NCBI GenBank assembly: GCA_024180945.1
Contig: JAKSGN010000041.1
Location: 2,666,001-2,730,000, forward strand
Reading direction: 5' to 3'
DNA length: 64,000 nt
Source of the DNA: Macrophomina tecta
Taxonomy: Eukaryota; Ascomycota; Dothideomycetes; Botryosphaeriales; Botryosphaeriaceae
Numbering within the stretch: position 1 is the stretch's first letter; each line of letters opens with the position of its first letter. The position numbers were made by a program, and so were the translations under genes. This document shows positions 55,572 to 64,000 of the stretch, piece after piece. The notes below the pieces were generated by a model that did no database searches, had not been told where the DNA came from, and was given only the letters and a program-made list of their open reading frames with translations.

Positions 55572-57598
55572 TTTGCGGTAGTCGAGTTGATGTATGGGCT
55601 GCGGAGGCCAATTTTGCCCGGAGGTGGAGCAGGGCGGGCGCGAGTCGCGGTGTGTTGTCGTTGTCCCGCCAAAGGAAGCCGATAAACAACGGATGTGGCG
55701 ATCGGCTTATTAGGCAGTAACAACACAACAACAAACAGCAAACGATGAAGTGGATGATACGCAGGCGAGGAGTCGCAAGGCGGAGGTCTTGAGGGAGAGC
55801 AAGCAAGCCTGGGGAGAGGGATGCGCAGCAGGGCGCGCCCGGGTGTATATCCACCAGCGCGGGCGTCAGACCGTCGCACCAGACAAGCCCCAGATCGCGA
55901 GCGCGCGTCTTCTGCGTGTTCGCCTTGCAGCGGCAGCTATGCCTAATTCCCATTAGAATCGCTTCCAGAGCAGGTTTGCACCAGCGCATAAGGCCGCCGC
56001 CTGCCACTTGACTGGCTGTCGCTCGCGATGCCCAGCCTCGCCCGAGGCCAACCGAAAAAGTCGGGCCACGCCCCTCTCGCAAGACACCCAAAACATCCTC
56101 GCATACAGAGCTTGGAAACAGTTTTGGAGGCAGAAGGAAGCACAGTGGCCTTAGAAGATTGCCTCTGTCTCTTTTTTTGAAGTTATTCGGGGCTTCTCGT
56201 GGGAATGCCGGAGCATGAAGCCAACGGGCCCCGGACACGACATCTCGGGAGTTCCTGCGCCTTCCCAGCCTCCTGCATTTTTACCGCCTCTAATTGCATG
56301 GGTACGCCAAACGCGAACGCGACGCGACCGCGTTTTGTGCAAGCGCGCTGCGCTGTCCAGCTCGGTTCGCTGGACGGCCCGTCGCCGCTATGATGCACCC
56401 GGCGCATCCTCCAAGCGCGTAACAGCCTGGCTGAGGCTATCGACCCAAAATCCTACCACTTCCGGGCCCTGCCAGCACAGGCAGCCGGAGCGTTACTGTG
56501 CACCTGCTGGGCTGCCCTACCTCGCCGCCTGTTGCCGCCGACGCAAGGCATCACCGAGCAGCACCGTGGTTTCAGAGCGCCACACTGCACATGGATCATG
56601 ATAAGCCGTTCCTCAGCTCCCGCCCCGCTTGTCAGCTCTTATTTTAGCCTTTGGAGCTTCAATGCTGCCCGCCGTGCTTTGGCCCGCGAAGGAGATGATC
56701 GTCTCCGGCGTCCCACCTTGCCTCCACGGATGTGTTTGAGGTAGACATCCGCACTATACCTCGTAGCCTGTTCCGCAACTCTTCTCTGGTGAAAGCAGTT
56801 GACTCGCATTCCGCCGGCCTGCCCGCGCGTAGCTGTTTCAGACTCCTCTCCTCGTCGCCGAACTGCCGAGATGCTACCTATTTTGACCCCATCTAGTCAT
56901 GAAGTAGCTTGACGCAACTCTGACCGCTCATGCTCACCATGACACACGCCTTTTGCTCAGCAGGCCGGCGATCAAGCTCTCTTCCGTAGGGAGCCCCGAG
57001 ACTGCACCTACTCCTGTCGGACGCACCCTGTACGAACGCGTACACATGAGCCGCACCCCGTCGAGACTTGCCCCTACATCGGAATTACCCCGGGATGACT
57101 CTGGTCTCCGCTATCAACACCAACCCCTGTATCGCTTCCAGGACAGAGAGCTCTTCGAAGTCACGTGATGCGCATATACGCAGTCCTTGATGTAAGAAGG
57201 TTTACCGAATCCAAGTACAATCACGTGCAAAACACTATATCTGCCACTAAGATGACATGAGCCAACGCACGTGAGGGTAAGCGAAGTTTGCAAGGATACA
57301 AAATGCCGGATGAACCGGAGACGATTGTGCAATGAGGAGACCGACGGCAAAACATTCCGAGGATTTTAAAACAGCACTTTCTCGTGGTAACGACTTTGAG
57401 AACCTCGGGATCATGCTGTAGAGTCAGATGCGATGATGGAATCTGTAGTACGTCGCCCCACTAGGATACCACGGACATACGTGTCGGATGTGCCGGGATG
57501 CTTCTAAGCATTCATGCAGACTATCCACCTCCGGTCACTTGCGGACGCGGTACGAATCAGCTTCATCGTGCTCTGTTTGACACCCACCCCTCAAGGCC
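55572..57598. other. Intergenic region, about 2 kb
   Basis: The divergent region between the KEN-motif gene and the PLC-like gene. Only short ORFs are present, with no domain signal. Confidence 0.45.
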
Positions 57599-58840
57599 AT
57601 GCCGCTTCTAACATCCCTCTTTGAAGCTGTGTTCCACTTGGGTCTTGCAAGCCCGCTGCAACCGACAACCTCACCTGATCTCCGTCTGAATCACATCCAG
57701 GTCATTGGCACCCACAACAGCTACCATCGCGAGGTCTCGATATTCGCCAGACCGGTCTTCGAGCTGCTCCTGCCTTCTCCGCAAAATTTCTATTACAGTC
57801 ATGCGTCTCTCTCCGACCAATTGACTCACCAGTCGGTCCGCAGCCTCGAGCTTGATGTCTACGCCGACTATTCCTTTCCCGGTCAGTTCGCGAATCCGCT
57901 CATCAACCGTCTGGCTCAACTGCCCAGCCCACCGCAAAAATGGCAAGATCAGATGCGCGAGCCAGGGGCCAAGGTCCTCCACGTGACCGACATCGACGTT
58001 GGTAGCGTCTGCCCAACCCTCAAGGTCTGTCTATCGCAACTGCGAGACTGGTCCGATGCGAATCCGGGCCACGTCCCCATCACGATAGACATCGAGCTCA
58101 AAGACGTCGACGAACGCATACCGGCGATCGGCGGTGCGCCGGGCGAACCCTGGAACGCTACCAACCTGGCTCTTCTGGATGACGAAATCCGCTCCGCGTT
58201 GGGCAACGACAAGCTCATCACGCCGGACGACGTCCGTCTGGGCCGCCTCGCCAGCGATACTAATGGGACCGACCTCAGCAGCACACACCTAACGCTCGAG
58301 GAGGCGGTCCTGCAGCACGGCTGGCCCTCCCTTGACGCCACCCGCGGCCGCTTCTTGTTCTTCTTCGACAACAACGCCACCCCTTCGCCGTCCCTGCGCG
58401 ACGCGTATCGCGCCGACGGCCACGCAAATCTTGAGGGACGCGTTGTCTTCACCAACTCACTCCCTGGCGAGCCGGACGCCGCGTTCATCAAGCGGAACGA
58501 CCCTTCCGGGGCGAATCTCGATGAGATTCAGGAGTTGGTCCGGAAGGGTTATTTGGTACGGACACGTGCGGATGAGCCAATCAACTCTGTGCTCACAGGA
58601 GATGACGTTGCGAATGATCGCCTGAGCACAGCGCTCGAGACGGGCGCTCAGATCGTCAGCACCGACTGGCCTGGCGTGGGCATGGCGAGCAGGTACGATA
58701 GCGAGTATGTCGCGAGGTTACCGACGGGGGGATTTGTGAAATGCAACCCTGTTAACGCCCCGGACGGTTGCAACAACATCGACTTGGAGCGGCATACAGT
58801 TAGTCCGATGCTGGGAAAGCTTTTCAGGCAAGGCGTTTGA
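57599..58840 (+). CDS. PLC-like phosphodiesterase, secreted or membrane-targeted
   Basis: Single exon, 413 residues. A short hydrophobic N-terminus (LLTSLFEAVFHLGLASPLQ) may be a signal peptide. The PLC-like TIM-barrel begins at about residue 30 with LNHIQVIGTHNSYHRE, where His-Asn-Ser-Tyr-His is the first catalytic motif. It continues with SVRSLELDVYADYSFPGQ, VLHVTDIDVGSVCPTLKVCL, PITIDIELKD (second His/Glu region), ATRGRFLFFFDNN and ALETGAQIVSTDWPGVGMAS near the end. This order fits the Ca2+-dependent phosphoinositide-specific PLC-C1 family (as I recall, PF16670). Enzymes of the fold cleave phosphodiester bonds of phospholipids; the actual substrate is unknown. No intron is needed. Confidence 0.82.
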   Translation: MPLLTSLFEAVFHLGLASPLQPTTSPDLRLNHIQVIGTHNSYHREVSIFARPVFELLLPSPQNFYYSHASLSDQLTHQSVRSLELDVYADYSFPGQFANPLINRLAQLPSPPQKWQDQMREPGAKVLHVTDIDVGSVCPTLKVCLSQLRDWSDANPGHVPITIDIELKDVDERIPAIGGAPGEPWNATNLALLDDEIRSALGNDKLITPDDVRLGRLASDTNGTDLSSTHLTLEEAVLQHGWPSLDATRGRFLFFFDNNATPSPSLRDAYRADGHANLEGRVVFTNSLPGEPDAAFIKRNDPSGANLDEIQELVRKGYLVRTRADEPINSVLTGDDVANDRLSTALETGAQIVSTDWPGVGMASRYDSEYVARLPTGGFVKCNPVNAPDGCNNIDLERHTVSPMLGKLFRQGV

Positions 58841-59589
58841 TGTAAGTCAGACTCGTCTCGTGCAGATGTCAGCTTCTCAAGCCCCTATTGTCGACTTGAC
58901 TCCCTGCCAGCAACCGCAAATAGACTGGGTTCGAAGCAGATGTGTCTCATTGTGCGTTTTAAAGTCTCACCTTGCTTGTGTAATTCACGCTGCGGATTAT
59001 ATGACATGCGGCTTCTATTAACGACAAATGCAGAGATGATGATGAATAATTGACATAAAACTTGTTACAGAGTCTTAAAGAGCATGATCTGTCTATACTG
59101 CATGGATCTACACATCTTTTTGCAGGGCACAAAGCGAGTCAAGCCTTCCACCGCCGTTGACAGACCTACCCATCGTCGAATTGGCTTTCTATCACTAAAT
59201 CCATAACACCCCTACGAACGATTTTCGACGGTTATTCAAACGGCTGTACACTGAGAAACGGATCCTACCGTTCAAATGCCACCCAGGATACGCAGCGTCG
59301 GGCCAATGCTGGAGTTCCCCTACCGCTGAGGATGTAAGCCACGGGGTCTGCCGAATGGGTGCAACAGCAACGACTAAAATGAGTGGGAGAGTTGAAGCAT
59401 CCTGCATGTAGCTCTAATCCATTTCCGTGAACGTGTGTTTTCGGACGATTGCTTCAATTCCGCACGTGCATGTTGTTCGTTGTTGCACAAACTATGACCA
59501 GCATCTGAATTATGTTTTTTCCTGTTATCGTTTCATACAGAGGTAGATCTCCAAGGACTGATCGATCTTTACATGACAACCAAGCCATA
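58841..59589. other. Convergent intergenic region
   Basis: About 750 bp between the 3' ends of the PLC-like and FAD monooxygenase genes. No coding signal is seen. Confidence 0.45.
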
Positions 59590-61413
59590 CTATGTACAGA
59601 TCTCAGTAAAGTATTTATCAACCTCCTCAACACAATCGAAATCCGCAGCAAACCCAAGCACAGTGTCCGGCCTGAGGACAACAATAGCGCCGGACTCATG
59701 CAGGACTCCGTACCTCTCATGAGCTTGGAAGTCCGGATCGAGTAACATCTTGCCAATTGCCGGTCCTTCAAGGGCAGTCCAAGCACTGTATGCAATGCCA
59801 GGGACGATGGTAATTAGATCGACTATGTGGGCGTATCTTTTTGCAAAACTGGTCTCCAAAGCTAACGCTTCACGCAGTCGCGCAAAACTGGGCGCAGTCA
59901 AGGCTGTATTTCCAGCAAAAACGAGGATCGTCCACCGACCGGCCGCCTTGTTGGCTTCGTACAGGCGGATCCTGCCAATCTGCGCGCCGGGCTTCTGCAA
60001 AAGCACATCTGGAGCTCGGCTACCTTGTGCAAGCATGAGATTACGCTGCACCGGATTGTTCAGAGCGGTCTTGGTGTAGTTGATCCCGAGACCGACGGTG
60101 AAAGGCGCGGTCTCTTCCATAATCATTGCGAGGACCTCGTCCGGGGTGGAGTTCGCGGCAAGCTGCGCATACTTCGGCGGGACCTTCCCTGATATGGCAG
60201 AGGATACAGATTTGTCGATTTCAATGAGTTTCTGTGCCGAAGGCCGCCTCTCATCTTCGTAGGTCTGCAGGACTGATGGTTTATACCAGCCCTTGACAGT
60301 TCCAGCTAGCTTCCAGGAAAGGTTGGTTGCGTCATGCACACCGGTATTCATGCCTTGAGCAAACCCTGACGAGTGTGTGTGGCCGGCATCACCGGCTAGC
60401 AGAACGTAATCGTTGAAATGGAAGCGCTCAGCAACCCGTTGGCCAATCCCGTAACATGTCATCCAGTCCAGCCGCTCAATTTCCAGACTAAATGGCTTCA
60501 TCGCTTGTACGGCTTCATGTTTGGCCTGCTCCTCGGTGATGTTGTCGCCATACTTCTCGTACAGCTTCGGAGACAGGACGTAGCCAATGCGGTGTGCGTC
60601 ATGGTCAAGCGCGACCCACAGGACGTTGCCGTGGGTGTCGGTCTCGATGGATGCGCTGCCAACGTTTGGATTTGGCATATTCGTCGCAAATTTGCCGTCC
60701 ATGCGTACCCATTTGAATGCTGTCTTGTCGCCTTCCATACGGATATTTGAGAGGTGACGAACCCTTGAGCGCCCACCATCCGCGCCGACCAAGTATTTGC
60801 TGTCAATTCTATAAGCATGCATCGCCATTTCATTCAGCGGCGAAGCTCACCACCGGACAGTCTTCTGCTCTCTCGTGTCCATGTGCTTGATTTGGACCGA
60901 GATGTTACAGCCATCGCCGTGGCTCTGATCAACCTCGTACTCCACCAATTCCCATCCGAACTGAACCTTGTATCCAAATGCCTCATAGTTCGTCCGGAAC
61001 ACGTCCTCAGAATACTTTTGGCGAAGGTTAAGCACGTAAGAATGATAGGAATCACGCATGGCCTTATAAAGGATCTGCCAGCCGCGACCAGGCACGACTT
61101 GGCCATTTCTGTAGGTCGCAGTGGCACGTCCGACGAATGCGATCTGCTCCATCTGGTCAAGCAAGTCCTCGCGTTCCAGCAGCTCCAGCGTTCTCGGATA
61201 CAACGTGGTCGCGCGGCCGTGCTTCTCCTGCGGCTTGCGCTCATGCATTTCTGGTAGCCATCAGCAGTCTGTTTCCCCATTTTCATGTACATATGCGCGC
61301 TTACCTCCGACCTGAGAGCTGATGCCTTGCCTGGCAAGACTGTACGCCAGGAGGAGGCCGACAGGGCCGGCCCCGCAGATGAAAACATCCGTACAAGTGT
61401 GAGTCCCGTTCAT
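59590..61413 (-). CDS. FAD-dependent phenol hydroxylase-type monooxygenase
   Basis: Exons 61413-61305, 61250-60851 and 60799-59590 on the - strand give 572 residues. The FAD-binding Rossmann motif ICGAGPVGLLLAYSLARQG is near the N-terminus. After the first intron HGRATTLYPRTLELLE is typical of this family. The second intron (51 nt) joins exactly to give TVRCKYLVGADGGRSRVRHL, the DG motif. The GD motif VLLAGDAGHTHSSGFAQGMN, then G-V-H-D-A-T-N-L-S-W-K-L, completes the FAD site. The C-terminal 180 residues look like the thioredoxin-like domain of phenol 2-monooxygenases (RLYEANKAAGRWTILVFAGN, GAIVVLRPDTVLGF). Such enzymes hydroxylate phenolic rings with NADPH and O2; this one could act in aromatic catabolism or secondary metabolism. 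No biosynthetic cluster is visible around it. Confidence 0.88.
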
Positions 61414-62407
61414 TGTTTGTGATTCAAGCGATGCTGGCCAGAAAATAAATTAGACATACGTCTTTCATATTTATTTAAGCACTTGGATGACTCTTCCTTC
61501 TTACATCAGCACCATACGGCGCGTCGTCGCCGTCGTGGAACAGTCCCCGACCCCGCACATTCCCAATCCGGAAACGCTCTGAGCATATTCTGGATTCGGA
61601 AAAACTAATTACAATGGCTCGTACATGTTGGTGCGCTGGAACCGTAGTGAGCCCGGCACTGTATTGGCCTGCTATTTGAATGGTCAAGAGAGGTGGAAGC
61701 TCCCAACGAGTTGCGGGTGGAGTTGAAGGTTCTTTTGCGCCCCCGATCTGACAGGTTCCGCGCGGAGCCGGTTGGGGTTTCGGCAATGACCACCTTTTGC
61801 TGCGCGGAGAGTGAGTTCTAAAACCGTGTATGAGTCTTGTGGCTGGTATTCTCACGCCTCGAAGGAGGAGAACTGGGAGGATCCTTCATGAAATCTCCGG
61901 CCGAGGCTCCGACTTGGGGACGCGGAACGGCGCGTGCCGCCAAACCTACGAGGTAGGTTGTAACAGTCCTTATTGCAATTCATGCTTGACGTGGGTGTGA
62001 AATCATTTATCAGTACGTAAATTTCAGATAAACTGCCAACGTTTACGTCTGAACAAATTCTTCAGATCCCCCACATATCTTTGCACTTACCGTTGTAATA
62101 CTCCTAGCTTAGACCTCATAGGAGGATATCTTCAAATTCGCTCCCGGCTCGCAATGGATCGCGTCTTCAATTTTATTATGTCTGCGGCCATGCTCGTTGC
62201 GACCACCACCACCACATCCACATCCACCTCCTCATCCTCATCCTCCTCCTCCTCCTCCTCCTCCTCCTCCTCCTCCTCCCTCCCTCCCTCCCTCCCTCTC
62301 TCTCCCTCTCTTTCCTTCAGCTTCTTCCAACATTAATACCATCCGCTGCCTTCCTTATCAGAGACTCACTTCTACTCCACCCTGGATATACATCACGTCA
62401 TCCTGTT
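61414..62407. other. Intergenic region with pyrimidine tract
   Basis: About 1 kb between tandem - strand genes. It contains a long TCC/TCCC-rich tract (about 62220-62320) and no supportable gene. Confidence 0.45.
62220..62320. repeat. Polypyrimidine (TCC)n/(TCCC)n tract
   Basis: Starts as ACC/ATCC repeats, becomes about fifteen TCC units, then TCCC units and CTCT. Almost no purines occur on the + strand over about 70 nt. It lies about 100 bp past the stop codon of the transporter gene. Confidence 0.88.
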
Positions 62408-64000
62408 TCATCGGTGAATGCTCCCAGCTCTTTGCCTTTCAGCCCCATGTTCTTTCTCCCGGTATCTCTTCTCCACCCCATAGCTCTGCGGGCGCGCATT
62501 CTCCGGCAGCGTCGGCGCGCCGCCCAGACTTGCCAGCACCGCCGAGTTGTTCGCCGTCAGATCATCCAGCACCTCCAAGTCCTGTCGCGTAAAGACCTTC
62601 GGCAGCACATGTGTCCGCAACGGAATAAGCGCGCAAATGAGGACCGGGAAGCCTGTGTGTGGCGCAATGAATCAGGATTCCAAATCCCGTTTCATCCCGT
62701 GGGGACAAAAAGCGAGAGCACTTACCTATAGCGGCAATCGTCTGTGAGATGGCCACGCACGCTGCGACGCTGACGATCTGGAAGCCGATGTAATACCAAA
62801 TCTTGCGTTTCTGAATCTTGAGTAGCGGCTCGTCCTGCTGGACGAATCGCTCCTCGGCCATCAGGAAGATGAGCTTTTGGAGGATGCCGTTGGACTCAAT
62901 GGAGCCCCACTGCATTGGATGATCGGTCAGCAAACGCCCGCTTTAGCTGAGAGGGAGAAGGAGAGGGAGGGAGAGGGGGAAGGTAACGTTACGTACACCA
63001 ACAACGAAGAACACGCCCGCGAACACGGCAGCGGGCATCGTGTGCAGGACAGCCAGCAGGGGCCCCGTCATTGTGCCTATCAGCGCCAGCCCCATGAGGA
63101 AGTGCGTCACGCGCTGCTCGACGACGGCCGTGGCTCGGACGACCGGTCTCCGGATCTCTGTACCTTCGCCTTCAGTGGTCGGGATGGTCTTGAGCTCGGT
63201 TTCGTAGACGGTCAGCGAGTCGGTGTGGACGGGCGCTTGCGGAACGAGGCCGTTTGGCATGGGGAGCCCAAGAATACCGGCGACGAAGGTGGTACAGCCC
63301 AGCAGGAAAAAGTCCCAGTGGAAGCCTCCGGGCTTTTTGAGAGGGAATTGGCGGGCTTGCGCGGTCAGGCTGCTCACGTTCTGTGTTGGGGTGAATATTA
63401 TGGAGCTTGAGGAAGTGCTGAGTGTATCTGCTTACGTGATCGTAATAGAAAAGGAGCATGATCAGGAAGCCGAACGGCAAGGCCACGAAGACCCATTTCG
63501 CGTCCAGATTCCAGAAGTCGATCAGCCAGTCGCGCGGCTGCGTGGGATGGAAGGCTTTGGTGACCGGAACGAAGGTGACGTGGGTTGACTTGAGACTTCC
63601 AGGGATATGGGAAAATCCAACCCAAAAGAGGGTTCCGATCTGAAGAAGAAATTGTCAGTACAGGATATTCAATGACGACCTTAACCAGCATAAGCAACCT
63701 GGCGCTTACCACGTAGGCGTAGTCGGCAAGAACGCCGCGAAACCATGGCTTCCACATGACACTCGCTCCGAGCTTCTCCAGGCCATATATGCTTCCAAAG
63801 TATAATATGGCAATCACGCAAGCCAGATACCCTGCGGTGTTACCTTCCACATCGAACTCGTTTACAAGCTCCTCCACTCCTTTGACTGTTTTTCGAGTCA
63901 GATCACGCATTCAACATCGGACCACCTCTACCACCAAGAAGGCGGGGTACAGACGGGCGATCGCCACACTTACTCATGTAGATAATTCCGACATACATGC
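62408..64000 (-). CDS. HCO3-/borate-type anion transporter (BOR1-like), 5' end missing
   Basis: Exons on the - strand: from beyond the right edge to 63974, then 63885-63710, 63639-63436, 63380-62997, 62909-62726 and 62652-62408; all join in frame. The visible part is the C-terminal 360 residues or so. Membrane helices include CVIAILYFGSIYGL, WVFVALPFGFLIMLLFYY followed by DHNVSSLTAQARQFPLKKPG, FFLLGCTTFVAGILGLPMPN, LIGTMTGPLLAVLHTMPAAV, VFAGVFFVVGWGSIESNGIL and GFPVLICALIPLRTHVLPKV followed by F-T-R-Q-D-L-E-V-L-D. These are hallmark segments of the SLC4/Bor1 family, which exports borate or exchanges bicarbonate at the plasma membrane. The N-terminal transmembrane core and start lie outside the window. 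The C-terminal tail is hydrophilic and basic. Confidence 0.9.

Noticed and set aside
60847..61248. Apparent split of the FAD monooxygenase into two genes (break near 60830)
   Set aside because: A 51-nt intron with GTGAGC donor and CAG acceptor joins the parts to give the canonical R-C-K-Y-L-V-G-A-D-G-G sequence, so it is one intact gene and not a frameshifted pair.
1..64000. tRNA, rRNA, CRISPR and intact transposon signals
   Set aside because: Scanning for B-box-like GTTCGA contexts, rRNA-like blocks, regularly spaced repeats and transposase or reverse-transcriptase motifs gave nothing convincing. Dedicated searches (tRNAscan, repeat library) would be needed to exclude short or decayed elements.

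Overview
The window is nuclear DNA of a filamentous ascomycete (Pezizomycotina; the gene content and style would suit a plant-associated Dothideomycete, but that placement is only an impression). The signs are short 45-100 nt introns with GTRNGT donors and CTNAC-like branch sites, CACCATG start contexts, moderately GC-rich coding DNA, and families typical of these fungi (DUF1996, AA9, HET, small secreted Cys-rich proteins). I see no tRNA, rRNA, CRISPR array or intact transposon.

Layout. 0-10 kb: a secreted DUF1996 protein, a BCS1-like AAA ATPase, a GNAT acetyltransferase and an F-box protein, widely spaced. 10.5-18.3 kb: a compact tandem block on the + strand with the V-ATPase catalytic subunit A (Vma1), the dynamin-like GTPase Vps1 and a membrane-anchored AMP-binding-fold protein that has lost its catalytic motifs. 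21-22.5 kb: a CASTOR-like ACT-domain protein. 22.5-29.7 kb: a gene desert, GC-rich up to about 25.5 kb and AT-richer after that, containing a decayed HET-domain gene with frameshifts and Trp-to-stop changes. 29.7-35.3 kb: a lignocellulose pair in divergent orientation, cellobiose dehydrogenase (CDH) on the - strand and an AA9 lytic polysaccharide monooxygenase (LPMO) on the + strand, sharing a 1.25 kb intergenic region with three XlnR/Xyr1-type motifs. 35.9-42.4 kb: housekeeping genes PWP2 (SSU processome), the septin CDC12 (divergent from PWP2) and a WDR83/MORG1-like WD40 protein. 43.0-43.5 kb: a three-exon small secreted cysteine-rich protein. 43.5-47.6 kb: gene-free, rich in simple repeats. 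47.6-55.6 kb: compact small genes, namely a short membrane protein, a DUF4748-like mitochondrial protein, an unrecognised coiled-coil protein, COG2, mitochondrial ribosomal protein uL1m and a disordered KEN-motif protein. 57.6-64 kb: a PLC-like phosphodiesterase, a phenol-hydroxylase-type FAD monooxygenase and the 3' part of a bicarbonate/borate-type anion transporter that runs off the right edge.

How genes work together. The clearest unit is CDH plus AA9. CDH is an established extracellular electron donor for AA9 LPMOs, and here the two genes lie head to head. I reconstruct a C-terminal CBM1 cellulose-binding module on the CDH, spread over tiny 3' exons that a simple ORF reading misses. Vma1, Vps1, COG2 and the CASTOR-like protein belong to vacuole, endomembrane and nutrient-signalling biology, but their proximity is probably ordinary gene order. 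All exon models were built by hand from splice signals and reading-frame continuity and have not been checked against transcripts.
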